Below, piece by piece: positions 43,000 to 50,997 of a stretch of 64,000 nucleotides of DNA. The translations under genes were made by a program, and so were the position numbers. The notes beneath the pieces were generated by a model. The model did no database searches, was not told where the DNA came from, and saw only the letters and a list, made by a program, of their open reading frames with translations. Origin of the DNA: Brassicibacter mesophilus (GTDB lineage Bacteria > Bacillota > Clostridia > Tissierellales > Proteiniboraceae); assembly GCF_050433385.1 (NCBI RefSeq), contig NZ_JBNPXI010000005.1:131225-195224 (forward strand), in the 5' to 3' direction. The number at the start of each line of letters is the position of its first letter. Within the stretch, counting starts at the first letter, position 1.

Positions 43000-43998
43000 A
43001 TGCCAGATATATTAACCCATATATTATGTGGGCAGGATACAGTAAAGTGTCTAGAAAATAGTAGTTGGAAATCAATAATTGCTTCAAAACCAAAGATTTT
43101 TAATTTAGGATGTCAGGGGCCAGACATGTTTTTATATAATGATTTCTGGCCTTGTATAAAGGATAAAAGAGGATTAAAATATGGTCGAATGATGCATACT
43201 CAAAAAACAGGTGATTTTTTGATTGAGAGCATTTCATATCTTAATGAAGAAGAGATTGATAAGGATAATTTTAGAATAATATTCTCATATATATCTGGAT
43301 TCATTTGTCATTTTAGTCTTGATAGAAATGCTCATCCATATATTCACTATCATGCAGGAGCGCATGACGCGAACAAGACTGAAACACGGAGATTTGCAGG
43401 ATATCATAAAAGATTAGAGCTTATAATTGATACTATACTGTTAAATGAAAGAGAGAATGCAGAAAGTTTTAAATACCCTGTATATCAGGAAATAGATGTG
43501 GGAAAGAGTCTGCCTAAGAGCATAGTAAGATATCTAGCACATACTATTGGGAAGGTTTATAGTCCTAAAAAAATAATAAATTATATAAATGACTCATACA
43601 AAGACTTTACTACTGTGTTAAAGCTTTCTTATGATCCTTCTGGTATAAAAAAAGGATTACTTACAGTAGCTGATGTAGTAAGTAAGGATGACATAGCTTA
43701 TAAAACACTTATATATCCTAGAAAGATAGATAGTCAAATTGATTATATGAATAGTTCTCGCAATATATGGAACCATCCATGTAATAAAGACGAAACCTAT
43801 TCACACAGCTTCTATGATTTATATGATAAAGCTGTTGTGGAAAGTACTGATATGATAAATGCATTTATTGCGTTTTTAGAGAATAAAATTAATATTAGCC
43901 AGTTAAAAGAGTTCTTCCCAAACATATCCTATCATACCGGGAAAATCATAGATGAAAAATGTGAGCTTAAATATTATGAGCCTATCTTTGACAGATAG
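43000..43998 (+). CDS. Zinc-dependent phospholipase C-like protein
   Basis: 332 residues. The N-terminus PDILTHILCGQDTVK and GCQGPDMFLYNDFWP (about 38-52) match the zinc-dependent phospholipase C/S1-P1 nuclease superfamily. His/Asp residues likely to bind zinc are in MMHTQKTGD (about 64-72), SGFICHFSLDRNAHPYIHYH (about 102-121) and FAGYHKRLE. Unlike clostridial alpha-toxin there is no signal peptide, so the protein is probably cytosolic. The substrate is unknown. The RBS AGGAGG precedes ATG 43000. It is monocistronic. Confidence 0.82.
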   Translation: MPDILTHILCGQDTVKCLENSSWKSIIASKPKIFNLGCQGPDMFLYNDFWPCIKDKRGLKYGRMMHTQKTGDFLIESISYLNEEEIDKDNFRIIFSYISGFICHFSLDRNAHPYIHYHAGAHDANKTETRRFAGYHKRLELIIDTILLNERENAESFKYPVYQEIDVGKSLPKSIVRYLAHTIGKVYSPKKIINYINDSYKDFTTVLKLSYDPSGIKKGLLTVADVVSKDDIAYKTLIYPRKIDSQIDYMNSSRNIWNHPCNKDETYSHSFYDLYDKAVVESTDMINAFIAFLENKINISQLKEFFPNISYHTGKIIDEKCELKYYEPIFDR

Positions 43999-44006
43999 GT
44001 TTTTTT
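43981..44006 (+). terminator. Terminator overlapping the phospholipase stop
   Basis: CCTATCT (43981-43987) / AGATAGG (43993-43999) with a T7 tail. The stem covers the last codons, and the tail ends one base before the CRP-type operator of the next gene. Confidence 0.88.
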
Positions 44007-44007
44007 A

Positions 44008-44072
44008 TGTGACGAATATCACAGCTTTTTGTGCTTGTTATCACATAGTATAGTAGGTATATCGTTTATAAT
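44008..44072 (+). promoter_or_regulatory. Tandem CRP/FNR-family operators and promoter of the ferredoxin-like gene
   Basis: A perfect site TGTGACGAATATCACA (44008-44023) and an imperfect one TGTGCTTGTTATCACA (44030-44045) are centred 22 bp apart. TATAAT at 44067-44072 places the proximal site at -41.5 and the distal at -63.5. The layout is the same as at hcp, down to which half-site is degenerate. Confidence 0.75.
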
Positions 44073-44105
44073 TAGATTATAAAATAAATACAAGGGGTGT
44101 ATAAA

Positions 44106-44849
44106 ATGGCAATTAGAAAAATAGTTAAAATAGATGAAGAAAAGTGTAATGGTTGTGGTCTATGTGTACCAGGATGTGCTGAGGGTGCTATTAAAATAGT
44201 AAATGGAAAAGCAAAGCTAATAGCAGATAACCTATGTGATGGAATAGGAAACTGTCTTGGGCATTGTCCACAAGATGCAATTGAAATAATAGAAAGAGAA
44301 GCAGATGAATTTGATGAAGAAGCAGTAGAAAAGCATTTAAGTAATATTATAGAAAATAAACCTATAGCTCCTGTACATCATGGAGGCGGATGCCCGGGAA
44401 GCAGAGCTATGATGATAAACAGGCTAGCGAACGAGACTAAAACATCTGCAGTTTCTTCAGAAGATGTTGAAATAAGTATCAAACCCCAATTATCTCAATG
44501 GCCTGTTCAATTAATGCTTGTTCCAGAAAGAGCAGCATATTTTGATGGAAAAGAGCTATTAGTTACTGCTGACTGTGTTCCATTTGCATATCCTAACTAT
44601 CATTTAGACTTACTAAAAGGAAAATCAGTAGTAATAGGATGTCCAAAGTTAGATAATGTTCAGTATTATATCGAAAAGCTAACTAATATAATAACAAATA
44701 ACGATATTACAGGAGTTACTGTGGCACACATGGAAGTTCCTTGTTGTAATGGGATAGTGATGGCTGTAAACGAAGCAGTTAAAAGATCAGGAAAAGATGT
44801 TAAGATAAATAAAGTTAAAATAATGATAAACGGAGATAAGGAGAGCTAA
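44106..44849 (+). CDS. 4Fe-4S ferredoxin-like protein of the hcp regulon type
   Basis: 247 residues from ATG 44106, preceded by AAGGGGTGTATAAA. The N-terminal 2x[4Fe-4S] ferredoxin domain shows CNGCGLCVPGC (about 14-24) and CDGIGNCLGHC (about 44-54). The rest (about 90-245) is a conserved domain with GGCPGS (about 94-99), a Cys in ITADCVPFAYP-like context, VIGCPKLDN and EVPCCNGIVMAV (about 212-223). The gene resembles frdX-type ferredoxin genes that accompany hcp in anaerobes. The shared operator pattern supports a role in supplying electrons to Hcp or in the same stress response. Confidence 0.85.
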   Translation: MAIRKIVKIDEEKCNGCGLCVPGCAEGAIKIVNGKAKLIADNLCDGIGNCLGHCPQDAIEIIEREADEFDEEAVEKHLSNIIENKPIAPVHHGGGCPGSRAMMINRLANETKTSAVSSEDVEISIKPQLSQWPVQLMLVPERAAYFDGKELLVTADCVPFAYPNYHLDLLKGKSVVIGCPKLDNVQYYIEKLTNIITNNDITGVTVAHMEVPCCNGIVMAVNEAVKRSGKDVKINKVKIMINGDKES

Positions 44850-44868
44850 TCAAAGCTCTCTTTTTTTA
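44841..44868 (+). terminator. Terminator overlapping the ferredoxin gene stop
   Basis: GAGAGCT (44841-44847) / AGCTCTC (44854-44860) with a T7 tail. An almost identical terminator occurs at 49044. Confidence 0.9.
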
Positions 44869-45314
44869 TTTGTAAAAATTACAATTAATTACACAATGCA
44901 CTTATCATCAATTTGTTCTTCAGATGTTATTTCCTGTATTTCTTTTCTATAATATTTCCTAAGTTTCAATGTTTTTAGTATATTCATAAGAATCTATATT
45001 GGAGTTTTGCACTATAGTCTAAATTATAAAAGATACTTGTGGACAGTTTTTAATTTTTTAAAAAACCGTTTTAAAGTATACCCAGTCTAATATATAGAAA
45101 ATGAATAGATTGTCACGTGAAAAAAAGTATATATGATTCATATAAAAAAAGATTTATATATCAACTTGATATTCCATTATCTTTTCATTAGAAACACTAA
45201 AATTCTTAATTGATTAAGAATGTTTTAAGAAATTTGTAAGAAATGTAGACAGTGTTTTGTAAAATTTTATCAGTATAATATCAGTATAAATAATGGACAT
45301 ATTAGGAGGAAAAG
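44869..45314 (+). promoter_or_regulatory. Long upstream region of ddl with operator-like repeats
   Basis: This 446-bp AT-rich gap has no ORF or RNA gene that I can see. Two structures stand out. ATTCTTAA-TTGA-TTAAGAAT (45202-45221) is a perfect palindrome. TATCAGTATAA occurs twice in direct tandem (45268-45278 and 45279-45289), spanning two -10 candidates (TATAAT 45274-45279, TATAAA 45285-45290) without a good -35. Eleven-base direct repeats are typical of OmpR-family response regulators. The RBS TTAGGAGGAAAAG is at 45300-45312. Confidence 0.5.
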
Positions 45315-46397
45315 ATGAGAACAAATATTTATGTAATTTACGGAGGTAAATCGGTTGAGCATGACGTATCGCTGCAAAGTGCTTTTTCTGTGATGAATTC
45401 GTTAGACAAAAAGAAATATAATGTTCATCCAGTATATATTACAAGAGGTGGCGTATGGAGTAGCTTAGGAATACTCAAGAATGAAATAAAGGATATAAAA
45501 CAGATGCAATGCAATAGTTCAGATACAATCTCATGCTCTTTGGGGAAGTTTTTATCTAAGCATTTAAGAACAGATGAGAAAAGCATTGTTTTTCCAGTTT
45601 TACATGGCACAAACGGAGAAGATGGAAATATTCAAGGACTGCTTGAACTATTAAATATTCCTTATGTAGGTAATGAGGTATTATCATCAGCAGTGGGAAT
45701 AGATAAAGTGATGATGAAGGATCTATTTTCATTAGGGAATATCCCGCAGGCTAAATATACTTCTATTTTTCTTCATGATTGGATGGAAAATGAACAGCAA
45801 GCTCTCAATCAAATTGAAGAAGTCATTGGTTATCCCTGTTTTGTAAAACCTGCAAAGCTAGGATCGAGTGTTGGTATCAATCGATGCCAGAATAAAGACG
45901 AATTAAAAATAGCAATTAAAGAAGCTTTTCTATATGATCATAAATTAATTATAGAAGAAGAGATGATTGGAAGAGAAATGCAAATAGCAGTTATAGGTAA
46001 CGATTGTCCTAAATGCTCTGTTGTAGGTGAATATATTCAAGAGAGACAATTTATGGATTATGCTGCTAAGTATTTAGATGGAAAATTAGTCCCTGTTATA
46101 CCAGCACGATTGCCTGATGAGATAAGTGAAGCCATGAGACAAATCGCTATTAAAGCGTTCAAACTCTTAAACTGCAAAGGGCTTATAAGAGTTGATTATT
46201 TTGTTAATGACAAAAACGAGTTTTATGTGAATGAAATCAATACTATGCCTGGTTTCACAAAATACAGCATGTTTCCGGCTCTGTGGGAAAAAACAGATGG
46301 TACTACATATGCAGAGTTAATTGAAATACTAATCGGGCTCGGATTCTCACGATATAAACAGAAAAATTCTATTCTAAGTATGAGGTGGGAAAAATGA
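45315..46397 (+). CDS. ddl: D-alanine-D-alanine ligase
   Basis: 360 residues, ATP-grasp. VIYGGKSVEHDVSLQSAFSV (about 8-27; D-Ala binding), FPVLHGTNGEDGNIQGLLEL (about 96-115), CFVKPAKLGSSVGINRCQN (about 176-194), QFMDYAAKYLDGK (the omega loop, about 241-253) and NEINTMPGFTKYSMFPALWE (about 309-328). The F-x-DY-x2-KY omega loop is that of D-Ala-D-Ala ligases, not of D-Ala-D-Lac ligases. It makes the terminal dipeptide of peptidoglycan precursors. It overlaps murF by ATGA. Followed by murF and alr, it forms a complete D-Ala branch. Confidence 0.94.
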   Translation: MRTNIYVIYGGKSVEHDVSLQSAFSVMNSLDKKKYNVHPVYITRGGVWSSLGILKNEIKDIKQMQCNSSDTISCSLGKFLSKHLRTDEKSIVFPVLHGTNGEDGNIQGLLELLNIPYVGNEVLSSAVGIDKVMMKDLFSLGNIPQAKYTSIFLHDWMENEQQALNQIEEVIGYPCFVKPAKLGSSVGINRCQNKDELKIAIKEAFLYDHKLIIEEEMIGREMQIAVIGNDCPKCSVVGEYIQERQFMDYAAKYLDGKLVPVIPARLPDEISEAMRQIAIKAFKLLNCKGLIRVDYFVNDKNEFYVNEINTMPGFTKYSMFPALWEKTDGTTYAELIEILIGLGFSRYKQKNSILSMRWEK

Positions 46398-47800
46398 TTC
46401 AACGTACATTAAGAGAAGTTGAAACAATGGTTGAAGGCTATGGTTTGAAAAAAGAAAATGCTGATATTAGCATCAAAGGTGTTTGCATAGATTCTAGACA
46501 GATAGAAGCAGGTCAATTGTTTGTTCCTATTGTAGGGGAGCGTTTTAATGGTCATAAGTTTGTGAAAGAAGCAATTAAAAGAGGTGCAGTTGCAACTATA
46601 TGGAATAAAAATGAGCCTATTCCTAATATCGAGATTCCTATTATCTTAGTAGATGATACTCTAACAGCTATTCAGCAATTAGCAAAATCATATAGACAGC
46701 AGTTGAATGTGAAAATAATAGGTATCACTGGAAGTAACGGCAAAACTTCTACAAAAGACATTTTAGCCAGTTTATTGCAGACTCAATATAGAACTCATAA
46801 AACATTTGGTAATCTTAATAATCATTTAGGAGTTCCATTAACAATTTTAGAGCTAGAAGAAAATACCGAAATGGGTGTTATAGAAATGGGCATGTCTAAT
46901 ACGGGAGAAATCGAACTGCTTACTTCTATTGCTTCTCCTGATGCAGCCGTTATTACAAATATTGGTGAGGCTCACTTAGAAGAATTAAAAACAAAAGAAA
47001 ATATTGTGAAAGCAAAGCTTGAAATTTTAAAAGGTTTAAAATCTAATGGGTTATTTGTTTATTTCGGTGATGACCCACTATTAGACGGAAAAGTAAAAAG
47101 TATTGATATAGATTACGGAGAAATAACCTTTGGTCATAATTTTTCCAATACATATCAACCAGTAATAGAATCTGTTGAAGAAAAGGGAATTTTATTTAGA
47201 TTAAAAATGCACGATTATCCTAGCTTTTTCTTACCTATGCTTGGAAAGCATCAAATGTATAATGCTACAGCGGCAATTGCAGTAGCTAGACATTTTGGAA
47301 TATCCTTTGAAAATATACAAAAGGGACTATTGAAGGTAGAAGCTACAGGGATGAGAAATGAGTTAATCCATACTGGGAAATATACAATCCTAAATGACTC
47401 ATACAAGTCTAATCCTACCAGTGTTTTAGCGGCACTAGATACACTATATTCTATAAAGAATTATAGCCAAAAAATCGTTATTCTAGGAGATATGAATGGT
47501 CTTGGAGCGGGAGAGATTAAGATGCATGAAGAAATAGGAGTAAATATAGATGCTACTGAGATTGACTATCTATTTACATTAGGACCCTTAGCGGGCTACA
47601 TAGCTAGAGCAGCAAGAACAAGATTTCAAGAAAACAGGGTGTTTTCTTGTACATCCAAAGCTCAATTAATTCGAAAGCTTAAAAAAATCATAAAGGATCA
47701 GTGCATTATTTTAGTCAAAGGATCCAGAGAACTTAGATTAGAAGAAATAGTAGATGAATTGAGTAACAAAGGTACTTTACGTACAAAGGAGGTAATATAA
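46394..47800 (+). CDS. murF: UDP-MurNAc-tripeptide-D-Ala-D-Ala ligase
   Basis: 468 residues from ATG 46394 after GAGGTGGGAAA; a GTG at 46385 is in frame but sits inside the ribosome site. Motifs: SRQIEAGQLFVPIVGERFNG (about 31-50), the ATP loop GITGSNGKTSTKDIL (about 113-127), NLNNHLGVPLT (about 143-153), EMGMSNTGEIELL (about 165-177), and NDSYKSNPTSV (about 333-343). It adds the D-Ala-D-Ala dipeptide made by Ddl. It overlaps ddl by four bases and alr by one. Confidence 0.95.
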   Translation: MIQRTLREVETMVEGYGLKKENADISIKGVCIDSRQIEAGQLFVPIVGERFNGHKFVKEAIKRGAVATIWNKNEPIPNIEIPIILVDDTLTAIQQLAKSYRQQLNVKIIGITGSNGKTSTKDILASLLQTQYRTHKTFGNLNNHLGVPLTILELEENTEMGVIEMGMSNTGEIELLTSIASPDAAVITNIGEAHLEELKTKENIVKAKLEILKGLKSNGLFVYFGDDPLLDGKVKSIDIDYGEITFGHNFSNTYQPVIESVEEKGILFRLKMHDYPSFFLPMLGKHQMYNATAAIAVARHFGISFENIQKGLLKVEATGMRNELIHTGKYTILNDSYKSNPTSVLAALDTLYSIKNYSQKIVILGDMNGLGAGEIKMHEEIGVNIDATEIDYLFTLGPLAGYIARAARTRFQENRVFSCTSKAQLIRKLKKIIKDQCIILVKGSRELRLEEIVDELSNKGTLRTKEVI

Positions 47801-49008
47801 TGGATACTTCAATACTTCATCGAGATACATGGGTAGAAATACATCTAGATAAAATAGAGAACAATATAAAGCAAATGCGTCAATATCTACCTTCTTCTGT
47901 AAAGTTTATGGCAGCAGTGAAAGCAGATGCCTATGGACATGGAGACTTACAAGTTGCAAGGATAGCTCTAAAAGCAGGTGCCGATGCTCTAGCTGTTTCA
48001 ATATTAAGCGAAGCCTTGCACCTACGTAGAAATGGAATCAAGGCACCTATTCTTGTACTTACCCCTATACTTCCTAGTGATGTAAATATTGCAGTAGAAT
48101 ATGATTTGTCTGTCACTGTTTTTCAGCTTTCTTGGTTGAAGGAAATGAGATTGTATAAAGTGGGGAAAAAACCGCTTAAGATTCATTTGAAAATAGACAC
48201 CGGACTAGGAAGAATTGGAATAAGACAAAAAGAAGAATTAGAAGCAATGCTGCCAATGCTAGAAAAAGATGACGTAATCGTAGAAGGAATGTATACACAT
48301 TTTGCAACTGCAAATAGAGTAGACTCTTCTTATTATAAAAAGCAATTTGAAGCATTTTTAGAGATAATTAATTGGGTAAAATCTAAAGGATTAGATGTAT
48401 GTATTTTCCATTGTGCGAATAGTGCTTCAACTTTAAAATATAAAGATAGCTTTCTTGATATGGTACGAATAGGTGTTGCAATGTTTGGCATATATCCATC
48501 AGAAGATATAAGGAAAACATCAACAGTAAAACTAGAGTCTGCACTTTCTTTTAGTTCAAAAATTCTTTACATTAAAAAGCTAAAAAAAGGAAGCTTTGTA
48601 GGGTACGATGGGGCTTATGAAACAAAGTCAGATGAATGGATAGCAACAATTCCAACAGGATATGCAGACGGGTGGTTTAGATGTTTTCAAGGATTTCATG
48701 TACTAGTAGATGGACAGAAAGCCCCTATTATAGGCAAAATCTGTATGGATCAACTCATGATTCGTCTACCTAAAAGATATCCTATTGGTACTCATGTAGT
48801 GTTAATTGGTAAACAAGGAAATAGTGAGATTACCCTTGAGAATCTTGCGGACCACATAGGAAGTGTCCCCCAAGAGATACCGTCTATGATTACGTACCGT
48901 GTACCAAAAGTGTATTATTATGAAGAAAAGATCGTAGAAGTATTGATTGAAAGGACATGGGAGCCTAGTCGAAGTTTTTTAAATGAAGTAAGTGTCAGCA
49001 CACATTAG
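47800..49008 (+). CDS. alr: Alanine racemase
   Basis: 402 residues. WVEIHLDKIENNIKQMRQYL (about 11-30), AAVKADAYGHG (about 45-55) with the PLP-binding Lys, FHCANSASTL (about 204-213), VRIGVAMFGIYP (about 222-233) and GYDGAYET with the catalytic Tyr (about 268). It makes D-Ala from L-Ala, feeding Ddl. The ATG overlaps the murF stop (TAATG). It lacks the N-terminal membrane domain of VanT serine racemases, so this is not a vanG-type resistance operon. A terminator follows. Confidence 0.95.
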   Translation: MDTSILHRDTWVEIHLDKIENNIKQMRQYLPSSVKFMAAVKADAYGHGDLQVARIALKAGADALAVSILSEALHLRRNGIKAPILVLTPILPSDVNIAVEYDLSVTVFQLSWLKEMRLYKVGKKPLKIHLKIDTGLGRIGIRQKEELEAMLPMLEKDDVIVEGMYTHFATANRVDSSYYKKQFEAFLEIINWVKSKGLDVCIFHCANSASTLKYKDSFLDMVRIGVAMFGIYPSEDIRKTSTVKLESALSFSSKILYIKKLKKGSFVGYDGAYETKSDEWIATIPTGYADGWFRCFQGFHVLVDGQKAPIIGKICMDQLMIRLPKRYPIGTHVVLIGKQGNSEITLENLADHIGSVPQEIPSMITYRVPKVYYYEEKIVEVLIERTWEPSRSFLNEVSVSTH

Positions 49009-49043
49009 ACAGTTTATGTGGATGGTTCATTGAATAATGAAAC

Positions 49044-49069
49044 GAGAGCTAGTTAAAGCTCTCTTTTTT
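49044..49069 (+). terminator. Terminator after alr
   Basis: GAGAGCT (49044-49050) / AGCTCTC (49057-49063) with a T6 tail. The stem and tail match the terminator at 44841 just before the ddl region. Confidence 0.9.
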
Positions 49070-49070
49070 C

Positions 49071-49128
49071 TTGCAAAAACGACAAATAATGTGTTACAAT
49101 AGTAACAATTATTAGTACCAAGTACTAA
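49071..49128 (+). promoter_or_regulatory. accBCDA promoter with FapR-type operator
   Basis: TTGCAA (49071-49076), 18 bp, TACAAT (49095-49100). The 17-bp palindrome TTAGTACCAAGTACTAA (49112-49128) follows the predicted start site and matches the FapR box known for Firmicutes fatty-acid genes. Repression relieved by malonyl-CoA is expected. Confidence 0.8.
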
Positions 49129-49161
49129 AACCAAATAACAATATTTTGGGAGGAATTCACT

Positions 49162-49623
49162 TTGGATATTAAAGATATAAAGGACTTAATATTGACTATA
49201 GATAAAACTAGTATAGAGAAAGTTGATATAGAAGAGGGAAATATAAAGATAAGCATATCTAAAAAAGCGAATAGTATTGGAGGCGTAGATGCTTTAAGAG
49301 AAAATCAGCAATATGCAGAGAGATCTGTTCAAGCACAAAACAGAACAGCTGAACTAGAAGCAGAAGAGGTTTCTGCTGAAGAAGATATATATATTGTAAA
49401 ATCTCCAATTGTAGGCACGTTCTATACATCTCCTAGTCCAGATTCACCAAATTTTGTGAATATAGGTGATACAGTAGAAAAAGGACAGCCTTTATGTATA
49501 ATTGAAGCTATGAAAATAATGAATGAAATAGAATGTGAGGTTTCAGGCAAGGTTGTAGAAATATTAGTAGAAAATGAAGATATCGTAGAGTACGGACAGC
49601 CTTTAATGAAGCTTAGGAGGTAA
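49162..49623 (+). CDS. accB: Biotin carboxyl carrier protein of acetyl-CoA carboxylase
   Basis: 153 residues. An N-terminal helix region (DIKDIKDLILTIDKTSIEKV), a charged linker (about 45-75) and the biotinyl domain (about 78-152) with the biotin-accepting Lys in EAMKIMNE (about 115-122) and VKSPIVGTFYTSPSPDSP before it. It carries CO2 between AccC and AccAD. The start is TTG 49162 after GGGAGGAATTCACT. It is the first gene of accBCDA, 4 bp ahead of accC. Confidence 0.96.
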   Translation: MDIKDIKDLILTIDKTSIEKVDIEEGNIKISISKKANSIGGVDALRENQQYAERSVQAQNRTAELEAEEVSAEEDIYIVKSPIVGTFYTSPSPDSPNFVNIGDTVEKGQPLCIIEAMKIMNEIECEVSGKVVEILVENEDIVEYGQPLMKLRR

Positions 49624-49627
49624 GTAT

Positions 49628-50974
49628 ATGTTTAATAAAATACTTATTGCTAATAGAGGAGAAATAGCACTTAGAATTATAAGAGCATGCAAGGAGATGG
49701 GAATAAAAACTGTAGCTATATACTCTGAAGTAGATAGTGACTCTGCTCATGTACACATGGCAGATGAAGCTATATGTGTAGGACCTGCGAGTTCAGCTAA
49801 TAGCTACCTTAATATAAAAAGCATCATAAGTGCAGCACTAATAACTAAAGCTGAAGCTATACATCCAGGCTATGGATTTCTATCCGAGAATTCACAGCTT
49901 GTAGAGATATGTAAGCTTCATGGAATAAAGTTCATAGGTCCAGATACTGAACACATCGAGAAAATGGGGAATAAATCAGAAGCCAGAAAAACTATGATAG
50001 ACGCAGGTATTCCTGTTGTACCAGGTTCAGAGGAGTCAACCAATAATGCAGATGAAGCTTTGATAATAGCAAAAGAAATTGGTTTTCCAGTTATGGTGAA
50101 GGCATCTAGCGGTGGTGGCGGTAGAGGAATGAGAATAGTCTATAGCCAGAATGAATTCATAAGTAAATTTAACATGGCTAAATCTGAAGCTACTGTAGCG
50201 TTCAATGACGATTCTATGTATGTAGAAAAGTTTGTTGAACAGCCAAGACATATAGAGTTTCAAATATTAGCTGACCAATATGGAAATGTAATTCATCTTG
50301 GAGAAAGAGACTGTTCATTACAGAGAAGAAATCAAAAAGTAATAGAAGAGGCTCCCTGTACAATAATGGGAAAAGACCTAAGACAGAAGATGGGAGAAAT
50401 GGCACTTAGGGCAGCAAAAGCTGTTAACTATGTAAGCGCTGGGACAATAGAATTTTTATTAGATAAATACAATAACTTCTATTTTATCGAAATGAATACT
50501 AGGATTCAGGTTGAACATCCGGTAACAGAATTGATAACAGGTGTAGATTTAATCAAAGAGCAGATAAAAATTGGATATGGAGAAAAACTTGAGATTACAC
50601 AGCAGAATGTAAAAATAAATGGACATGCAATAGAGTGTAGAATCAATGCTGAAGATCCTGATAATAATTTCAGACCCAATCCTGGGGTAATAGAAGGTTA
50701 CTTTGTACCTGGAGGGTATGGGGTAAGAGTAGATAGCCATATCTATAGTGGATATAAAATACCGCCAACCTATGATTCGATGATAGGAAAGCTTATAGTT
50801 TGGGGGAAAAACAGAAACGAAGCCATAGACAGAATGAAAAGAGCGCTTGATGAGATGACTATTACAGGTATAAAAACAAATATAGATTTTCAAAGACAAA
50901 TATTAAATAATGAGAAATTCTTGATAAATCAAATAGATACATCCTTTATAGAAAGAGAAGTATTCGGGAGATAG
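49628..50974 (+). CDS. accC: Biotin carboxylase subunit of acetyl-CoA carboxylase
   Basis: 448 residues, full length. NKILIANRGEIALRIIRACK (about 3-22), AIHPGYGFLSEN (about 77-88), the ATP-grasp loop KASSGGGGRGMR (about 158-169), ERDCSLQRRNQKVIEEAP (about 226-243) and FIEMNTRIQVEHPVTE (about 284-299) with the catalytic Arg and Glu. It carboxylates biotin on AccB with ATP and bicarbonate. The RBS GGAGGTAAGT overlaps the end of accB. Confidence 0.97.
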   Translation: MFNKILIANRGEIALRIIRACKEMGIKTVAIYSEVDSDSAHVHMADEAICVGPASSANSYLNIKSIISAALITKAEAIHPGYGFLSENSQLVEICKLHGIKFIGPDTEHIEKMGNKSEARKTMIDAGIPVVPGSEESTNNADEALIIAKEIGFPVMVKASSGGGGRGMRIVYSQNEFISKFNMAKSEATVAFNDDSMYVEKFVEQPRHIEFQILADQYGNVIHLGERDCSLQRRNQKVIEEAPCTIMGKDLRQKMGEMALRAAKAVNYVSAGTIEFLLDKYNNFYFIEMNTRIQVEHPVTELITGVDLIKEQIKIGYGEKLEITQQNVKINGHAIECRINAEDPDNNFRPNPGVIEGYFVPGGYGVRVDSHIYSGYKIPPTYDSMIGKLIVWGKNRNEAIDRMKRALDEMTITGIKTNIDFQRQILNNEKFLINQIDTSFIEREVFGR

Positions 50975-50997
50975 TCATAGATGAGAGGAGAGATGAG

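Noticed and set aside
45315..49008. Possible vanG-type glycopeptide resistance operon
   Set aside because: The ligase has the D-Ala-D-Ala omega loop, the middle gene is MurF instead of VanXY, the racemase lacks the VanT membrane domain, and no vanR/vanS genes are present.
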